Origin: a virus
IMG/VR virus record: IMGVR_UViG_3300032240_001545
Coordinates: 1 to 32,256 of that record
Direction: 5' to 3' (one strand)
DNA: 32,256 nt
Numbering within the stretch: the first letter of the stretch is position 1; the number at the start of each line of letters is the position of its first letter. Both the position numbers and the translations under genes were made by a program. Below the pieces are notes generated by a model. That model was not told where the DNA came from. It saw nothing but the letters and a program-made list of their open reading frames with translations, and searched no databases. Of this stretch, positions 5,584-14,005 are shown in pieces.

Positions 5584-6789
5584 TTAGCCCTCTAAAATAA
5601 CAAAATTATCGCCGGTTGTTGCACTAAGCCAATAAACTGCACTCGTGGGGCAAAATGAATCAAAAACAATACCAGAACCAGCAGACAACTGAATCCCTTG
5701 AGTCGTTGTGGGGGAAAATCCAATACCGATAGTTGCGCTTGTTGTGGATATGTTTTGAACTAAAAGATATTTGCGGGATGTATTTGTTACGGCAGTAGTT
5801 ATTTGTGCAGTATTTGCCGTTGTGACAGAGCCAAATCTTGTTGCTAAGCCGCCCGATGGATTTTGCAATATAGAAGCAGTAACTGATCCAATTTGAGCCG
5901 TTCCGGCCGCCAACGCTGGCAACGATGCTAATGACGCAGGTTGCGTTGCTTGCCAGAATGTACCGCTAACTGGAACCGTTCCGTTGATGCTGGCAGTCAC
6001 GGATCCTATCTGTGCTGTTCCAGCCGGCAGAGCTGGCAACGAACTAACTGTTACCGTTGTGCTGGCTAATGTAACAGCGTGAGCTGGGACAGATGCCAAA
6101 CTAACGGGCTGAGTTGCTTGCCAGAATGTACCGCTAACTGGAACAGTTCCAGAGATTGATGCTGTGACGGAGCCAATCTGATTCGTGCCAGCCGCCAACG
6201 CTGGCAACGATGCCAAAGATGCGGGCTGCGTCGCCTGCCAGAATGTTCCGCTGACTGGAACAGTACCGCTGATTGATGCTGTCACGCTTCCAATCTGTGC
6301 CGTTCCCGCCCCAATGGTTACCGTTCCCCCGCCAATAGTAACTACGCCGATGCGGTTTGTGCCAGCAGGGAGAGCTGAACCGACGGTGACTGTGCCAGAG
6401 ATGGGGAAAGAAGTGTAATCAAATACATAATTTTGTATTCCACCCGCTATTTCCACATAGGATGTTCCTGATAATACCGCAGTCACCGTGCCAGAGATGG
6501 CGGGCATAGAGCTGACTGTGACGGTTGTGCTGGCCAACTGATCGTCGTAATAGATGACTAAAGCGGCCGTGGTAGTCAGGCCAGCGGTAGTCGCCACCAG
6601 GGTGAGTGCGGTATTAGCGCCAGAGGTGAAGGCAGAGGCGGTGACGGAGCTATCGGCAAAGTTGTACATGATCCGCCCGCGATCCGCTGCGGTCACAAGC
6701 AAGAGCTGGTCGCGATCAATGTTTAGCCCGGTGAGCGTAAGCACGTTAGTGGCGGGCGAGTAAGAATAATTAGGCCAAATCTGCTTCAT
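5584..6789 (-). CDS. repeat-containing tail fibre-like protein
   Basis: This 401-aa protein is built from short beta strands. Residues 162-200, 201-239 and 257-295 are near-identical 39-residue repeats (GTAQIGSVTASISGTVPVSG, then TFWQATQPASLASLPALAA). A fourth, partial unit lies at 296-307, and a degenerate ISGTVTV-type series precedes them (90-160). The pattern suits a trimeric beta-helical shaft. The N-terminus (MKQIWPNYSYSPATNVLTLT) looks like a small attachment domain. The C-terminal ~85 residues (from NTSRKYLLVQN to GDNFVILEG) form a separate capping domain. AAGGAG lies 9 bases before the ATG. It is probably a virion fibre. Confidence 0.75.
   Translation of the reverse strand: MKQIWPNYSYSPATNVLTLTGLNIDRDQLLLVTAADRGRIMYNFADSSVTASAFTSGANTALTLVATTAGLTTTAALVIYYDDQLASTTVTVSSMPAISGTVTAVLSGTSYVEIAGGIQNYVFDYTSFPISGTVTVGSALPAGTNRIGVVTIGGGTVTIGAGTAQIGSVTASISGTVPVSGTFWQATQPASLASLPALAAGTNQIGSVTASISGTVPVSGTFWQATQPVSLASVPAHAVTLASTTVTVSSLPALPAGTAQIGSVTASINGTVPVSGTFWQATQPASLASLPALAAGTAQIGSVTASILQNPSGGLATRFGSVTTANTAQITTAVTNTSRKYLLVQNISTTSATIGIGFSPTTTQGIQLSAGSGIVFDSFCPTSAVYWLSATTGDNFVILEG
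5905..6306 (-). repeat. three 117-bp coding repeats in the fibre gene
   Basis: Units at 6190-6306, 6073-6189 and 5905-6021 encode the 39-residue repeats. The first two are exactly tandem. The third follows a 51-bp interruption encoding a degenerate strand series, and a 36-bp partial unit follows it. The DNA similarity is high enough for recombination to change the copy number. Confidence 0.85.
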
Positions 6790-6805
6790 TTTCTAGTGCT
6801 CCTTG

Positions 6806-6946
6806 TCATCCGAGGGCGATTGCTAACGCCACGGCCGTGCCAGTGGTTACTCCGCCAGCCCCCGATCCGCCTCCACCCGTCACGATTGGCGTACCTACAG
6901 CCACGGTGATGCTGGCAGGCCCGCAAACTGTAGCAGTAATAGGCAT
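6806..6946 (-). CDS. 46-aa Gly/Val-rich small tail protein
   Basis: The frame is 46 codons long, MPITATVCGPASITVAVGTP then a glycine-rich turn and TGTAVALAIALG. Its start overlaps the stop of the 111-aa gene (TAATG), with GAGG upstream, and it lies 16 bases before the fibre gene. The composition (alternating small and beta-branched residues) matches the fibre and baseplate proteins on both sides. It is probably a minor tail protein. Confidence 0.55.
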   Translation of the reverse strand: MPITATVCGPASITVAVGTPIVTGGGGSGAGGVTTGTAVALAIALG

Positions 6947-7281
6947 TATTCAGTCACCTCGCCTGAGATAGTGACCGAGCCTTGCAAGAGGCGCACTTTA
7001 GTGGCGGCCGATGTGGTAAGTAATAGATCCCACTTTCCGCCGCTGATAGGTAGAGCTGAGGCCGTGACTGCGTTCAAAGCCAAGGTAAGACTGCCGGTCG
7101 TACCGGTTGCAGTAACAGCGGCGAATGACGCCAGCAAGTTGCCGTTGTAGGTATCGCGAATCTGAGCGGCGGCAGTTGCGCCAGTCAGTGAATAAGTCGC
7201 CCCTGTGCCGTCCTTAACCGCTATCTCCAAGGCAAGATCCACGCCTTGTTCGATAGTGAGATTATATACGCCAGCGGCCAT
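6946..7281 (-). CDS. baseplate/fibre-associated beta protein
   Basis: An 111-aa protein begins MAAGVYNLTIEQGVDLALEI and continues with AVKDGTGATYSLTGATAAAQIRD. This resembles the N-terminal domain of phage baseplate upper proteins and tail-fibre adaptors (BppU-like), in which an all-beta unit with a TGATAAAQIR-like strand docks onto the baseplate. It is a single domain without a fibre shaft, so it may act as an adaptor for the proteins encoded next to it. Confidence 0.6.
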   Translation of the reverse strand: MAAGVYNLTIEQGVDLALEIAVKDGTGATYSLTGATAAAQIRDTYNGNLLASFAAVTATGTTGSLTLALNAVTASALPISGGKWDLLLTTSAATKVRLLQGSVTISGEVTE

Positions 7282-7306
7282 ACTTCTGGATGGCGTGTGT
7301 CAAAAG

Positions 7307-8767
7307 CTAGTAGCCGATGACAGTGATACGGAACGTAGCAGCCGACTGCGTTTTGCTTGCACCGATTGCGTTAATACAATCGATATGAATTTGATCAGTT
7401 GCCACTACATGCCCAAAAAATGAAAGTCCTTCGGTAAGTCCAGCAGGAAGCCCAAGAAGCACTATGTCGTTAACCGCGGCGCCTGTAACAGATACTGTAA
7501 TAGAAGATGACGTAAAAGCTGGAAGGCTGCCAAAGTTTAATGATGTTGCTACATTTATGGTTTCCGTGGATTGTGGAAGAACGCCATAGGTCGTAGACGA
7601 GGAAAACAAGCCAAGACTTATAAGTCCAGAAACGACATTTATATTAGCCTGCGGGTTAGATTTTGATACAAAATTTGCATCAGTTTCAGTTTTTGTATAG
7701 TAAGCATCTCTCGCACCCGGAACGGTAGAGCCTGCTGTAATTAAATCTTTTCGGATAGTGGCCGTGCCTTGGAAAACTGTTTTAGGTGTTCCGCCTTGGG
7801 TAAGTTCTATTTCCAGCGTGGGTGTAATTGTGTTCTCGGTGGTATCTGCAAACGCATCCTCAACCTCCGCCGTGTTGATGGTAAGCGTGGTTTGACGCAT
7901 CGGAATGAACTGGATCCCGCTGGCATCCAGGGTAAGCGCGGTCGTAATGTTAGTTAATCCAAGTCGGCCAGTAAATCCTATGATATACCCGCCCTTGCCG
8001 TTTTCTTGCACGCTGATGTTGGAAGTAACGGTAGTAATTCCTGCAGAGATGGCGGCTTGTACCGACACGGCCGACTGGAACAGCGGAATGGCTGTAGTGG
8101 TATTTGAGCCCCATATTAAGGCAAACGACCCACTGCGAGCCAACGGCCCCACCGCAAGTTCATACGTTTCGTTTTGCGTGGATGATCCATCCTGCAATTT
8201 TGTTAAAGAAATCTCGCTGGCTGTCGGTGTGACGGTAAATGTATCGGCATAAACAATTGGATTGCGGACTAGCTTTACTACTTGCTGAGCCGCTATATTT
8301 GCAGATGGATTGCGACGAGTGCTGACTAGCACTGAGCTGTTTGGAAAAAGCGTGAATGTCTCTGGGCTGAACGACATAGCCGTATTGGGCTGAGTGGCAG
8401 TAAGCAAATATGCGCCGTAGGATCCTTGACCATAGAGAGCAACGGTTGAGACGTTGTTTGATATAGCATTATAGACAGAGATTGCTGTGGCATTATATGC
8501 GATGGCAGACGAAGTCGTGCCATTAATCGCGAGCTTAAACGATCCGGCCGATGGTGTTTCCTCTATATTTCCAATTCCAGCTTTTAGGCTTGCCCCAGTG
8601 TAATCAATATCATCCAGCGATCCGTTTGCCTTTTTTTCAAGCAATCGCAAACGGAGTGTGTAAGCATCGTTTCTTGTTAGCGTAGGCAACGCCCCGCCAA
8701 TTACGCTCCCGCCGTCGATTAACTGGCCGGAGGAGGTGTCGATGTACAGGTCTAGCGTTGATGGCAT
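7307..8767 (-). CDS. tail fibre/baseplate protein with internal duplication
   Basis: This 486-aa virion protein has an N-terminal adaptor (1-70) with DAYTLRLRLLEK and DIDYTGASLKAGIG, similar in pattern to the 111-aa neighbour. Two related beta modules follow, at about 74-135 (AGSFKLAINGTTSSAIAYNA) and 212-270 (SGSFALIWGSNTTTAIPLFQ). Each has an SV-x-x-AIS helix and a GGY or YGAY strand. Residues 280-370 link to a short YTKTETDANF motif, which is common just before trimeric fibre parts. The C-terminal ~100 residues form a further beta domain. It is probably a side fibre or baseplate component. Confidence 0.7.
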   Translation of the reverse strand: MPSTLDLYIDTSSGQLIDGGSVIGGALPTLTRNDAYTLRLRLLEKKANGSLDDIDYTGASLKAGIGNIEETPSAGSFKLAINGTTSSAIAYNATAISVYNAISNNVSTVALYGQGSYGAYLLTATQPNTAMSFSPETFTLFPNSSVLVSTRRNPSANIAAQQVVKLVRNPIVYADTFTVTPTASEISLTKLQDGSSTQNETYELAVGPLARSGSFALIWGSNTTTAIPLFQSAVSVQAAISAGITTVTSNISVQENGKGGYIIGFTGRLGLTNITTALTLDASGIQFIPMRQTTLTINTAEVEDAFADTTENTITPTLEIELTQGGTPKTVFQGTATIRKDLITAGSTVPGARDAYYTKTETDANFVSKSNPQANINVVSGLISLGLFSSSTTYGVLPQSTETINVATSLNFGSLPAFTSSSITVSVTGAAVNDIVLLGLPAGLTEGLSFFGHVVATDQIHIDCINAIGASKTQSAATFRITVIGY

Positions 8768-8783
8768 TTAGGATGAGCAAGTG

Positions 8784-9326
8784 TCAATTTGAGCGAAGTA
8801 TTGATGAAACCTTAGAAGATATTCCACCATAAAATACATATATCTGGGGATAAATGCCTTGAAGATACCCATAACCACTCCAAATGCTTGGCGGGCCACT
8901 TGGATTGCCTGAAAATCCGAATTGTGATGCAAAAGGATTATTATCAGCAATCACATAATTGCTTGTTCCAACAAATCCACTAAAGTCTGTGTAAATTTGG
9001 CCTAATGTTGATGAGGAGATATCAATCACGCCGTCGGGCTTTCCATATATACGAAGTAAATCTTCGTATTTGAGTGCTTTGCTAGGTGTAGAACCGTCAT
9101 TTACTGGCGTAGGTCGCCTAGGTCGCGTAGCTCCGCCTGCAACGGGGTAATAATAACTCACCCTCGTCCCGTCATAATGCGGCTCGACGTACATTCCGCT
9201 TCCCGCCGTTAGCTTATATTGCCGCAAAAGATCGGCGGCGTATTCAGTGCGATTGATGATGCCATTGATCAGATCGGTGGTCAGCCTTGTCCCGCTGGCC
9301 ACTTTGGACAAGCGAGGCCGGATCAT
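8784..9326 (-). CDS. minor tail protein, paralogous N-terminus with next gene
   Basis: This is a 180-aa protein. Residues 8-58 (GTRLTTDLINGIINRTEYAA, then AGSGMYVEPHYDGTRVSYYY) match the layout of the 75-aa neighbour: a basic strand, a helix with I-N-x-I-I-x-R, and a beta hairpin. The remaining 110 residues are Gly, Ser, Tyr and Phe rich (FGFSGNPSGPPSIWSGYGYL), typical of surface-exposed tail parts. The 5' end overlaps the neighbour by 4 bases. No family is recognised. Confidence 0.6.
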   Translation of the reverse strand: MIRPRLSKVASGTRLTTDLINGIINRTEYAADLLRQYKLTAGSGMYVEPHYDGTRVSYYYPVAGGATRPRRPTPVNDGSTPSKALKYEDLLRIYGKPDGVIDISSSTLGQIYTDFSGFVGTSNYVIADNNPFASQFGFSGNPSGPPSIWSGYGYLQGIYPQIYVFYGGISSKVSSILRSN

Positions 9327-9550
9327 TGTGTGACAGCGTTAATGACCGCACCTTGATCCGTAAAATTGATGGTGATGTTGTTGCCAGCTACAGGCTTTTG
9401 GCTTTGTGCAACTAGCACAAGATCCTCAATGCGATCAATAATGCTGTTGATATAGTCCGATGATATCCCCACGCCATTTGTAGTTGCTCTTATCGTGCGT
9501 AGAGGCTGACTTTTGCCCGGCAGTTTTGGCGGTGAAGGATTTTCAGCCAT
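9323..9550 (-). CDS. small tail-associated protein
   Basis: A 75-aa protein: a Pro-rich start (MAENPSPPKLPGKSQPLRTI), a helix (SSDYINSIIDRIEDLVLV) and a hairpin ending INFTDQGAVINAVTQ. It has the same helix-hairpin unit as the start of the 180-aa protein downstream, so the two probably arose by duplication or occupy equivalent sites in the tail tip. The start is 3 bases after the 275-aa gene. Confidence 0.6.
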   Translation of the reverse strand: MAENPSPPKLPGKSQPLRTIRATTNGVGISSDYINSIIDRIEDLVLVAQSQKPVAGNNITINFTDQGAVINAVTQ

Positions 9551-9553
9551 AAC

Positions 9554-10381
9554 CTAGAATGAGTAATTTACATCAGAGAAAGAGTTTACCCTGCCAAAAT
9601 TAATTGTGCCGTCTGTTTGATAGAATATATCCGTGCCCTTAAAATACTCTGTAAATTGTTCTTCAATTTGATTGAAAAGGCCGCGCCGCTGAAAGCTGAT
9701 TGACGATTGCACATACCCGGCATAAATATATTCTACAGATGGCGCGTAGTTAATTACTGGAGGTTGTGCAATTCCGCCCGGCCCCACTGGATTTGCCCTT
9801 AAATAAGATTCATAAGCCGCAGTAGCAATCGCTTGATTTTCAGCAACATTTTTTGTTCTTCGATATTCTCTGCCTCTTGGGTTTGGCGGCAACGCAGTTC
9901 CGTTAATACTTGCTGGCATAAGCCTTTTTGTAGGAAGGGTGAGGCTAGTACCGCCAAGATTGAGAGAAATATTCCCACCTTTTAGCACATCAAATAGCGA
10001 ATCCTGCGTGATATACTTAACAACAACTGCCGCATCGGCTCCAAACACGCCAACACCAGGCTGTCCTACGGCTGTGATGTATGCGGCTGGCAGGCCAGAG
10101 GCTGTGTCCAGACCAACGTAGGTCACGCTCAGATCCGCAAGATCCCCGTCAATTGGGTTTACGGCCGTGGTCTCGACCAGCATTCTTGTATATTTGGCAG
10201 TTGCAGTAGAAAAAGCGCTGTGCGTTGTCCCGGCATCAGGCTCCAAGGACGCAATATCCGCAAGGCGAATGGTGTAATTTTCAACAAGCGTGACCAATCC
10301 GTCCACGGACGTCGATCTTGTCGACTTGCGGAGGATCTTACCTCCTGCGTTTAGCGTCGTATTGACTATGCTAGCGGCCAT
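9554..10381 (-). CDS. distal tail protein, function not recognised
   Basis: This 275-aa protein lies directly after the tape measure, where siphoviruses encode the distal tail and hub proteins. The N-terminal half is beta-rich and Thr/Ala/Val rich (IVNTTLNAGGKILRKSTRST). The C-terminal third has YEYIYAG-like aromatic strands and ends with TDGTINFGRVNSFSDVNYSF. It is too short for a classic gpJ-like hub. A distal tail role is inferred from position only. Confidence 0.55.
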   Translation of the reverse strand: MAASIVNTTLNAGGKILRKSTRSTSVDGLVTLVENYTIRLADIASLEPDAGTTHSAFSTATAKYTRMLVETTAVNPIDGDLADLSVTYVGLDTASGLPAAYITAVGQPGVGVFGADAAVVVKYITQDSLFDVLKGGNISLNLGGTSLTLPTKRLMPASINGTALPPNPRGREYRRTKNVAENQAIATAAYESYLRANPVGPGGIAQPPVINYAPSVEYIYAGYVQSSISFQRRGLFNQIEEQFTEYFKGTDIFYQTDGTINFGRVNSFSDVNYSF

Positions 10382-10382
10382 A

Positions 10383-11801
10383 TCAATAAGCCGATTTCAA
10401 GATCGGCACTCCTAGTTTGTCGTCGATTTTGTTTAAGATATTTGAAACGATTTTCTGCATGGTATCAAAGCTATTGAGCAGATCGGTGTTTTGTTGCCTC
10501 TGCAAGTCGCCTTCAGTTTGCGTAAGAGCGTTGATCTTTTCATTGTCCCTGAAGCTACGGCGTTCCCCTGGCGTTGCGCCTAGCCCGGAAATCAGCGAAA
10601 CGTCCGTCTGCCGCTGTTGTTGCTGCCTTTGAATATCGATCTGGCGAACTAAACCGCCCATGCCCAATCGTTCAGCGGAGGCTCTGGCCCTATCCAAGAT
10701 GGTGCCGGATGCTTCCATTCCTCGCATGACCAGCTCGCGGTTCCTCATGGCTGTTTCTTTTTCTAGTTCCAGTACCCGCTTTTTTTCGTCACGGGCAAAC
10801 TCCGCATCCCTTACCATGCGATCAAAAATCGTCTTTTCCCTGTTTTCTTTCAGGCGTGCTTGTTCTTGTATGCCGTATATTTCTTCATCATATAGGCTTT
10901 TATCTAGTTTGCGTTTTTCATCCGCCACTATTTTTGTTGAATCTTGCTCATCCATAGATACGGATGGCGCTGGTTTTGCTTCTCTTGCCTTGGGTTGAAG
11001 CGAGGCAACATGAGATAAAGATGCTGACTTTAATATCTCAGCGGCTCCCTTTGCATTTCCAGAAAATGCTTCCTTTATTGCAAAACCAACCATCGTGATT
11101 TCTTCTGAGAATTGCTGAAAACTTAAAATGACTGGATTTATATACGAGGCAAGTTGGCCAAAAATTTTGGTGAAAGTGTTTTGAAATATTTTTAAAGAAT
11201 CCGACGCATCTGCAAGGCTTTGTATTTCCTCATTTGACCAAACTCCCATGGCGTTTCCTAGTTTTGCTATTTCATCTGGGCCCATCCTAAGAGTTTCCAA
11301 TAAGGATGTGACGCTTTTTCCTGCAACATCTTGCGCTTTTGCAAAAGCCACTAATGGATCTTGGGTGTTTTGAATGGATCGGCTTAGCGCAAAAAACAAA
11401 TCTTCTGGCGACATGCTTTTTAAATCCTGAACGCTCAAGCCTATGTTTTCAAAAGCCTTGACCATTCCAGTGTCTCCGCCAATCGCTTTGCCAGCATTTA
11501 TGGCTAGCTTGTTCATTGATTTGGCTACGTCGTCTATTCCAGATCCAGACAAACTGGCAGCGTTTCCTATTTCTTGAAGTCCGCTTGCAGCCAGACCAAA
11601 ACGATTGGCAAGATCCTGCAACTGATCACCCTTTTCAATTGCGCTGGAAAAACCTTCAATAATTTTATCAAAAGCAAATGCCCCTGCAATCATGCCGCCT
11701 ATCTCTTTTGAGAACTTTCTAACTGATGATTGAGCAGCCGTCAGGCCACGATCAAAGCCGGATGCGTCTAAGGCAAGTTTTGCTGTGGCGACTGCGTCCA
11801 T
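10383..11801 (-). CDS. tail tape measure protein
   Basis: This 472-aa protein sets tail length. The start (MDAVATAKLALDASGFDRGL, then TAAQSSVRKF) is the usual tape measure opening, with residues from about 30 to 60 Gly/Ala-rich. A hydrophobic stretch at about 36-46 and a further apolar region around 210-250 alternate with long helices. The second half is a charged, Gln/Arg/Glu-rich coiled coil (QIDIQRQQQQRQTDVSLISG). At about 0.15 nm per residue, the tail would be about 70 nm, short for a siphovirus. It follows the frameshifted chaperone gene by one intervening gene, close to the lambda order. Confidence 0.85.
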   Translation of the reverse strand: MDAVATAKLALDASGFDRGLTAAQSSVRKFSKEIGGMIAGAFAFDKIIEGFSSAIEKGDQLQDLANRFGLAASGLQEIGNAASLSGSGIDDVAKSMNKLAINAGKAIGGDTGMVKAFENIGLSVQDLKSMSPEDLFFALSRSIQNTQDPLVAFAKAQDVAGKSVTSLLETLRMGPDEIAKLGNAMGVWSNEEIQSLADASDSLKIFQNTFTKIFGQLASYINPVILSFQQFSEEITMVGFAIKEAFSGNAKGAAEILKSASLSHVASLQPKAREAKPAPSVSMDEQDSTKIVADEKRKLDKSLYDEEIYGIQEQARLKENREKTIFDRMVRDAEFARDEKKRVLELEKETAMRNRELVMRGMEASGTILDRARASAERLGMGGLVRQIDIQRQQQQRQTDVSLISGLGATPGERRSFRDNEKINALTQTEGDLQRQQNTDLLNSFDTMQKIVSNILNKIDDKLGVPILKSAY

Positions 11802-12655
11802 TATAGACCAGCTTTTTTGCTTTGATAAGCAGCGATGATGGAAAGCCGTTTGATCATTTTTACTACTTGTATGTCAATGGATTTCTGGACGGTAGATTTG
11901 CTGATGACGTTCGATATCCATGGGATCGTGTTTGTCATTGAGATGTAGGGCTTTGAAAAAACGCCTGCTTTTGTTAGCGACCTGTCCTCAACGCGGCCGC
12001 CGCCGGTGTGACGATATACCCATTTCGGTATGCCCCTGAATCCGCCAAGGATCCCCGCACAGACGGCCCAGCCGGATTTTGCGATACCTACATTTCCACG
12101 CTTTTGCTTAAAGTATCTGGCCAGTTCGGTTTCCTTTGTGACGATCTGGCGTACAAATTGATTTTTTGGCACTCGTCGATTCTTTCCAAACCTAGCATTT
12201 TCATGTGCGCTGCCTTTATCAAAATCGCCGATCCTAGTGTAAACGTAAGGCTTATAGTTTACGCGATCGATCAAAGCTTGCGCCTCGCTTTTTGCAGCGA
12301 CGCCTTTCTTGCCTTTGTTGAATGATTTGCCCAGGACAAGCGCGGCCAACGCAGCGGCGGCCTGCTTGGCATTTTGTGTTGCCGTCTTTCCTTTTGCTAA
12401 TGGCAACGATCCTATTTCACGAACGGCCGTGGGTGCTGACTTGTAAACTCGATCAATATCCCGCGTCACAGCCTTCTCGCCTACGGCCTTGGCCTTTGCA
12501 TTTAGACCGAATGGCTGAGTGGAATTGGCAAGGCTGACGCAAAGCGAACGAGCCTGAATCCGCATTTCCTTGGCGGCTTCGATCTTCATGTTTCCAGTAA
12601 AAGCTTTAAATGCCTGCTGAAGTTTGATCGGATTGACGGTAAGGCTGGCGCTCAT
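11801..12655 (-). CDS. minor tail protein upstream of tape measure
   Basis: A 284-aa, very basic protein (many Lys, Arg and Ala), beginning MSASLTVNPIKLQQAFKAFT. The first 75 residues are helical, and a central region has TRIGDFDKGSAHENARFGKN, with TRIG... resembling tail-completion folds of the gpZ/HK97-gp10 type. It ends ISKSTVQKSIDIQVVKMIKR, as in proteins that join subunits at the tail end. Its place between the G/GT gene and the tape measure is unusual, since gpZ-like genes normally lie before the tail tube gene. It starts in an ATGA overlap with the frameshift extension, which supports translation of that extension. Confidence 0.55.
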   Translation of the reverse strand: MSASLTVNPIKLQQAFKAFTGNMKIEAAKEMRIQARSLCVSLANSTQPFGLNAKAKAVGEKAVTRDIDRVYKSAPTAVREIGSLPLAKGKTATQNAKQAAAALAALVLGKSFNKGKKGVAAKSEAQALIDRVNYKPYVYTRIGDFDKGSAHENARFGKNRRVPKNQFVRQIVTKETELARYFKQKRGNVGIAKSGWAVCAGILGGFRGIPKWVYRHTGGGRVEDRSLTKAGVFSKPYISMTNTIPWISNVISKSTVQKSIDIQVVKMIKRLSIIAAYQSKKAGL

Positions 12656-13238
12656 AGTCCTAACGCTTTCTCCATGTCACGGAGATCTGTGCCCACGACG
12701 GCATACGGGCGACGCAACTTTGCCCCGTTCATATACATAAACACATGCTCTGCCTGATGGACGATGTGCAGCGGAACTTCCCACAGAATCGTCATTAGTG
12801 GCCACCCGGTTTCTTTTGCCAGGACGAACACGCACGCGGCGGTTCCGCCTGGCGTTACCCGTTTCCCGGCGGCTGTGGCACGCCGGATGGGATTACGTTT
12901 ACTTTAGATTTGTTCGACTCGTTAAGGATATTGGCCACTAGCAAGCTGGCAGTATCGCGATCTTCCTCCCCAAGATTCTCCGACCATTCCATCAGCCTTT
13001 CCCTAAAAGCATCCTGATCCCACGCCAACTTGATGGCTTCTTTCCTGCTCTTTGCCAGCAGAATGTGCAGATAGATAAATGCGTAAACAAAAAATATGGG
13101 GCTATCATTTTCGTTGCGAATCTGGATCATCAGCAAGCGACTGCCCTCCGTATAGGGCGCTAGTTTCTGATCCTTGAAATATTTGTCGGGCGATATGAAT
13201 GCCTGATCCAGCTCCTGCAACAGATTCTCTTCGCTCAT
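12652..13238 (-). CDS. tail assembly chaperone gpG / gpGT pair made by -1 frameshift
   Basis: The zero frame (12855-13238) gives a 127-aa acidic helical protein, starting MSEENLLQELDQAFISPDKY and ending VPQPPGNG. Two codons before its stop is G GGA AAC, a standard -1 slippery heptamer in the correct phase. After slipping, reading continues from 12861 to 12652 as 69 more residues (RVTPGGTAACVFVLAKETGW, then ...VFMYMNGAKLRRPYAVVGTD), making a 195-aa fusion. In lambda and most long-tailed phages this gene position, just before the tape measure, makes two chaperones (G and GT) that bind the tape measure and tube. The extension has no good start of its own at its head, and its stop overlaps the next start (ATGA). 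The frame reading is certain; the efficiency is not known. Confidence 0.85.
12861..12867 (-). promoter_or_regulatory. -1 ribosomal frameshift site GGGAAAC
   Basis: On the minus strand the heptamer GGGAAAC is in X-XXY-YYZ phase with the 127-aa frame. A possible small stem (GGCG with CGCC around GAAC) starts about 11 bases downstream, on the complement of about 12838-12849. That is the right distance for a stimulatory structure, though the stem is short. Lambda uses GGGAAAG at the equivalent place. Confidence 0.8.
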
Positions 13239-13609
13239 AATTTCTTTAGCATCGCCCGTTTCAGCTCTGGGCTCGCTCGCTCGCTGACCAAAAGCGTCTG
13301 ACCGCCACGCTGAATTGATATGATGGGTTCAGCCCGTTTCATTAAGCCAAGCAGTGTCTCGCGGTTTTCAAGGGCTGCTCTTACGTAACGGATTGGCGAT
13401 TCTGCGTCTGATTTCATTTCCGCCCAGGTGCGTTCCATTTCAGCTTTTGCCTCGTCGCCTTCAGATATGGTGAACCAGAATGTAAACTGGCGATGGCCGT
13501 CCTCTTTTACAATGCAAGTGACTGGATCCATGGGGCGCAACTTGGCGCCGAAAGCGGAAGCGGCCGCAGCCACTTTAATGTTTGTCGTTCCCCAGAAGCT
13601 ATCGACCAT
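13235..13609 (-). CDS. tail assembly-region protein
   Basis: A 124-aa protein: MVDSFWGTTNIKVAAAASAF, then a beta region (RQFTFWFTISEGDE) and two helices (AEMERTWAEMKSDAE; IRYVRAALENRETLLGLMKR). It lies between the tail tube-like gene and the chaperone gene and overlaps the latter by 4 bases. No family is recognised. A role in tail assembly is inferred from position. Confidence 0.55.
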   Translation of the reverse strand: MVDSFWGTTNIKVAAAASAFGAKLRPMDPVTCIVKEDGHRQFTFWFTISEGDEAKAEMERTWAEMKSDAESPIRYVRAALENRETLLGLMKRAEPIISIQRGGQTLLVSERASPELKRAMLKKL

Positions 13610-13623
13610 TTTAGGATCTCATA

Positions 13624-13641
13624 AACCCGCCGGAGCGGGTT
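13624..13641 (-). terminator. hairpin after tail tube-like gene
   Basis: Minus strand AACCCGC-TCCG-GCGGGTT makes a perfect seven-pair stem with a four-base loop, and its 5' arm contains part of the TAA stop of the 115-aa gene. Only TTT-A follows, so termination would be partial. A read-through attenuator giving more tube than downstream protein is a reasonable reading. Confidence 0.6.
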
Positions 13642-13987
13642 AGCTCATGTTAGGGAAGCGAGTCGCCGAAACGTCCACCGTGACAAACCCGTCAGAGGCT
13701 CGGTTTACGGTCACGCTGTCCACAATAATTTTTCCGCCGGTGCTGGCAGCGTTAGCAAGGGTGGTTAGAACAGCGCCAGCCGTAGTAGCATAGGTGCCCG
13801 TGATGGTTGTGGAGAAGGCAAAGGTATCAGTTGGGTTATACATAGCAGCACCAACTACCTCGCCGCTTTGGTTTCTAACTTCCGCACGTTCGACGTTGCG
13901 GGTTTCTGTAAAAGATTGTACGAGGCCGCCAGATTCCGCAGAGATGCCGAATTGTAGGCCAGAAGTTCCGATTGTTGTGGCTGCCAT
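13640..13987 (-). CDS. probable major tail tube protein
   Basis: A 115-aa, almost all-beta protein: MAATTIGTSGLQFGISAESG, then VQSFTETRNVERAEVRNQSG and VDVSATRFPNMS. Size, Thr/Ala/Val-rich composition and strand pattern fit a compact tube subunit or tail tube domain of a siphovirus. The order (terminator-like, this gene, chaperone, tape measure) places it where the tube gene should be. It is smaller than most tubes (usually 150-250 aa). The hairpin directly after it could protect its mRNA and lower expression of later genes. Confidence 0.6.
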   Translation of the reverse strand: MAATTIGTSGLQFGISAESGGLVQSFTETRNVERAEVRNQSGEVVGAAMYNPTDTFAFSTTITGTYATTAGAVLTTLANAASTGGKIIVDSVTVNRASDGFVTVDVSATRFPNMS

Positions 13988-14005
13988 ATTGCCTTAAAAT
14001 TTATG

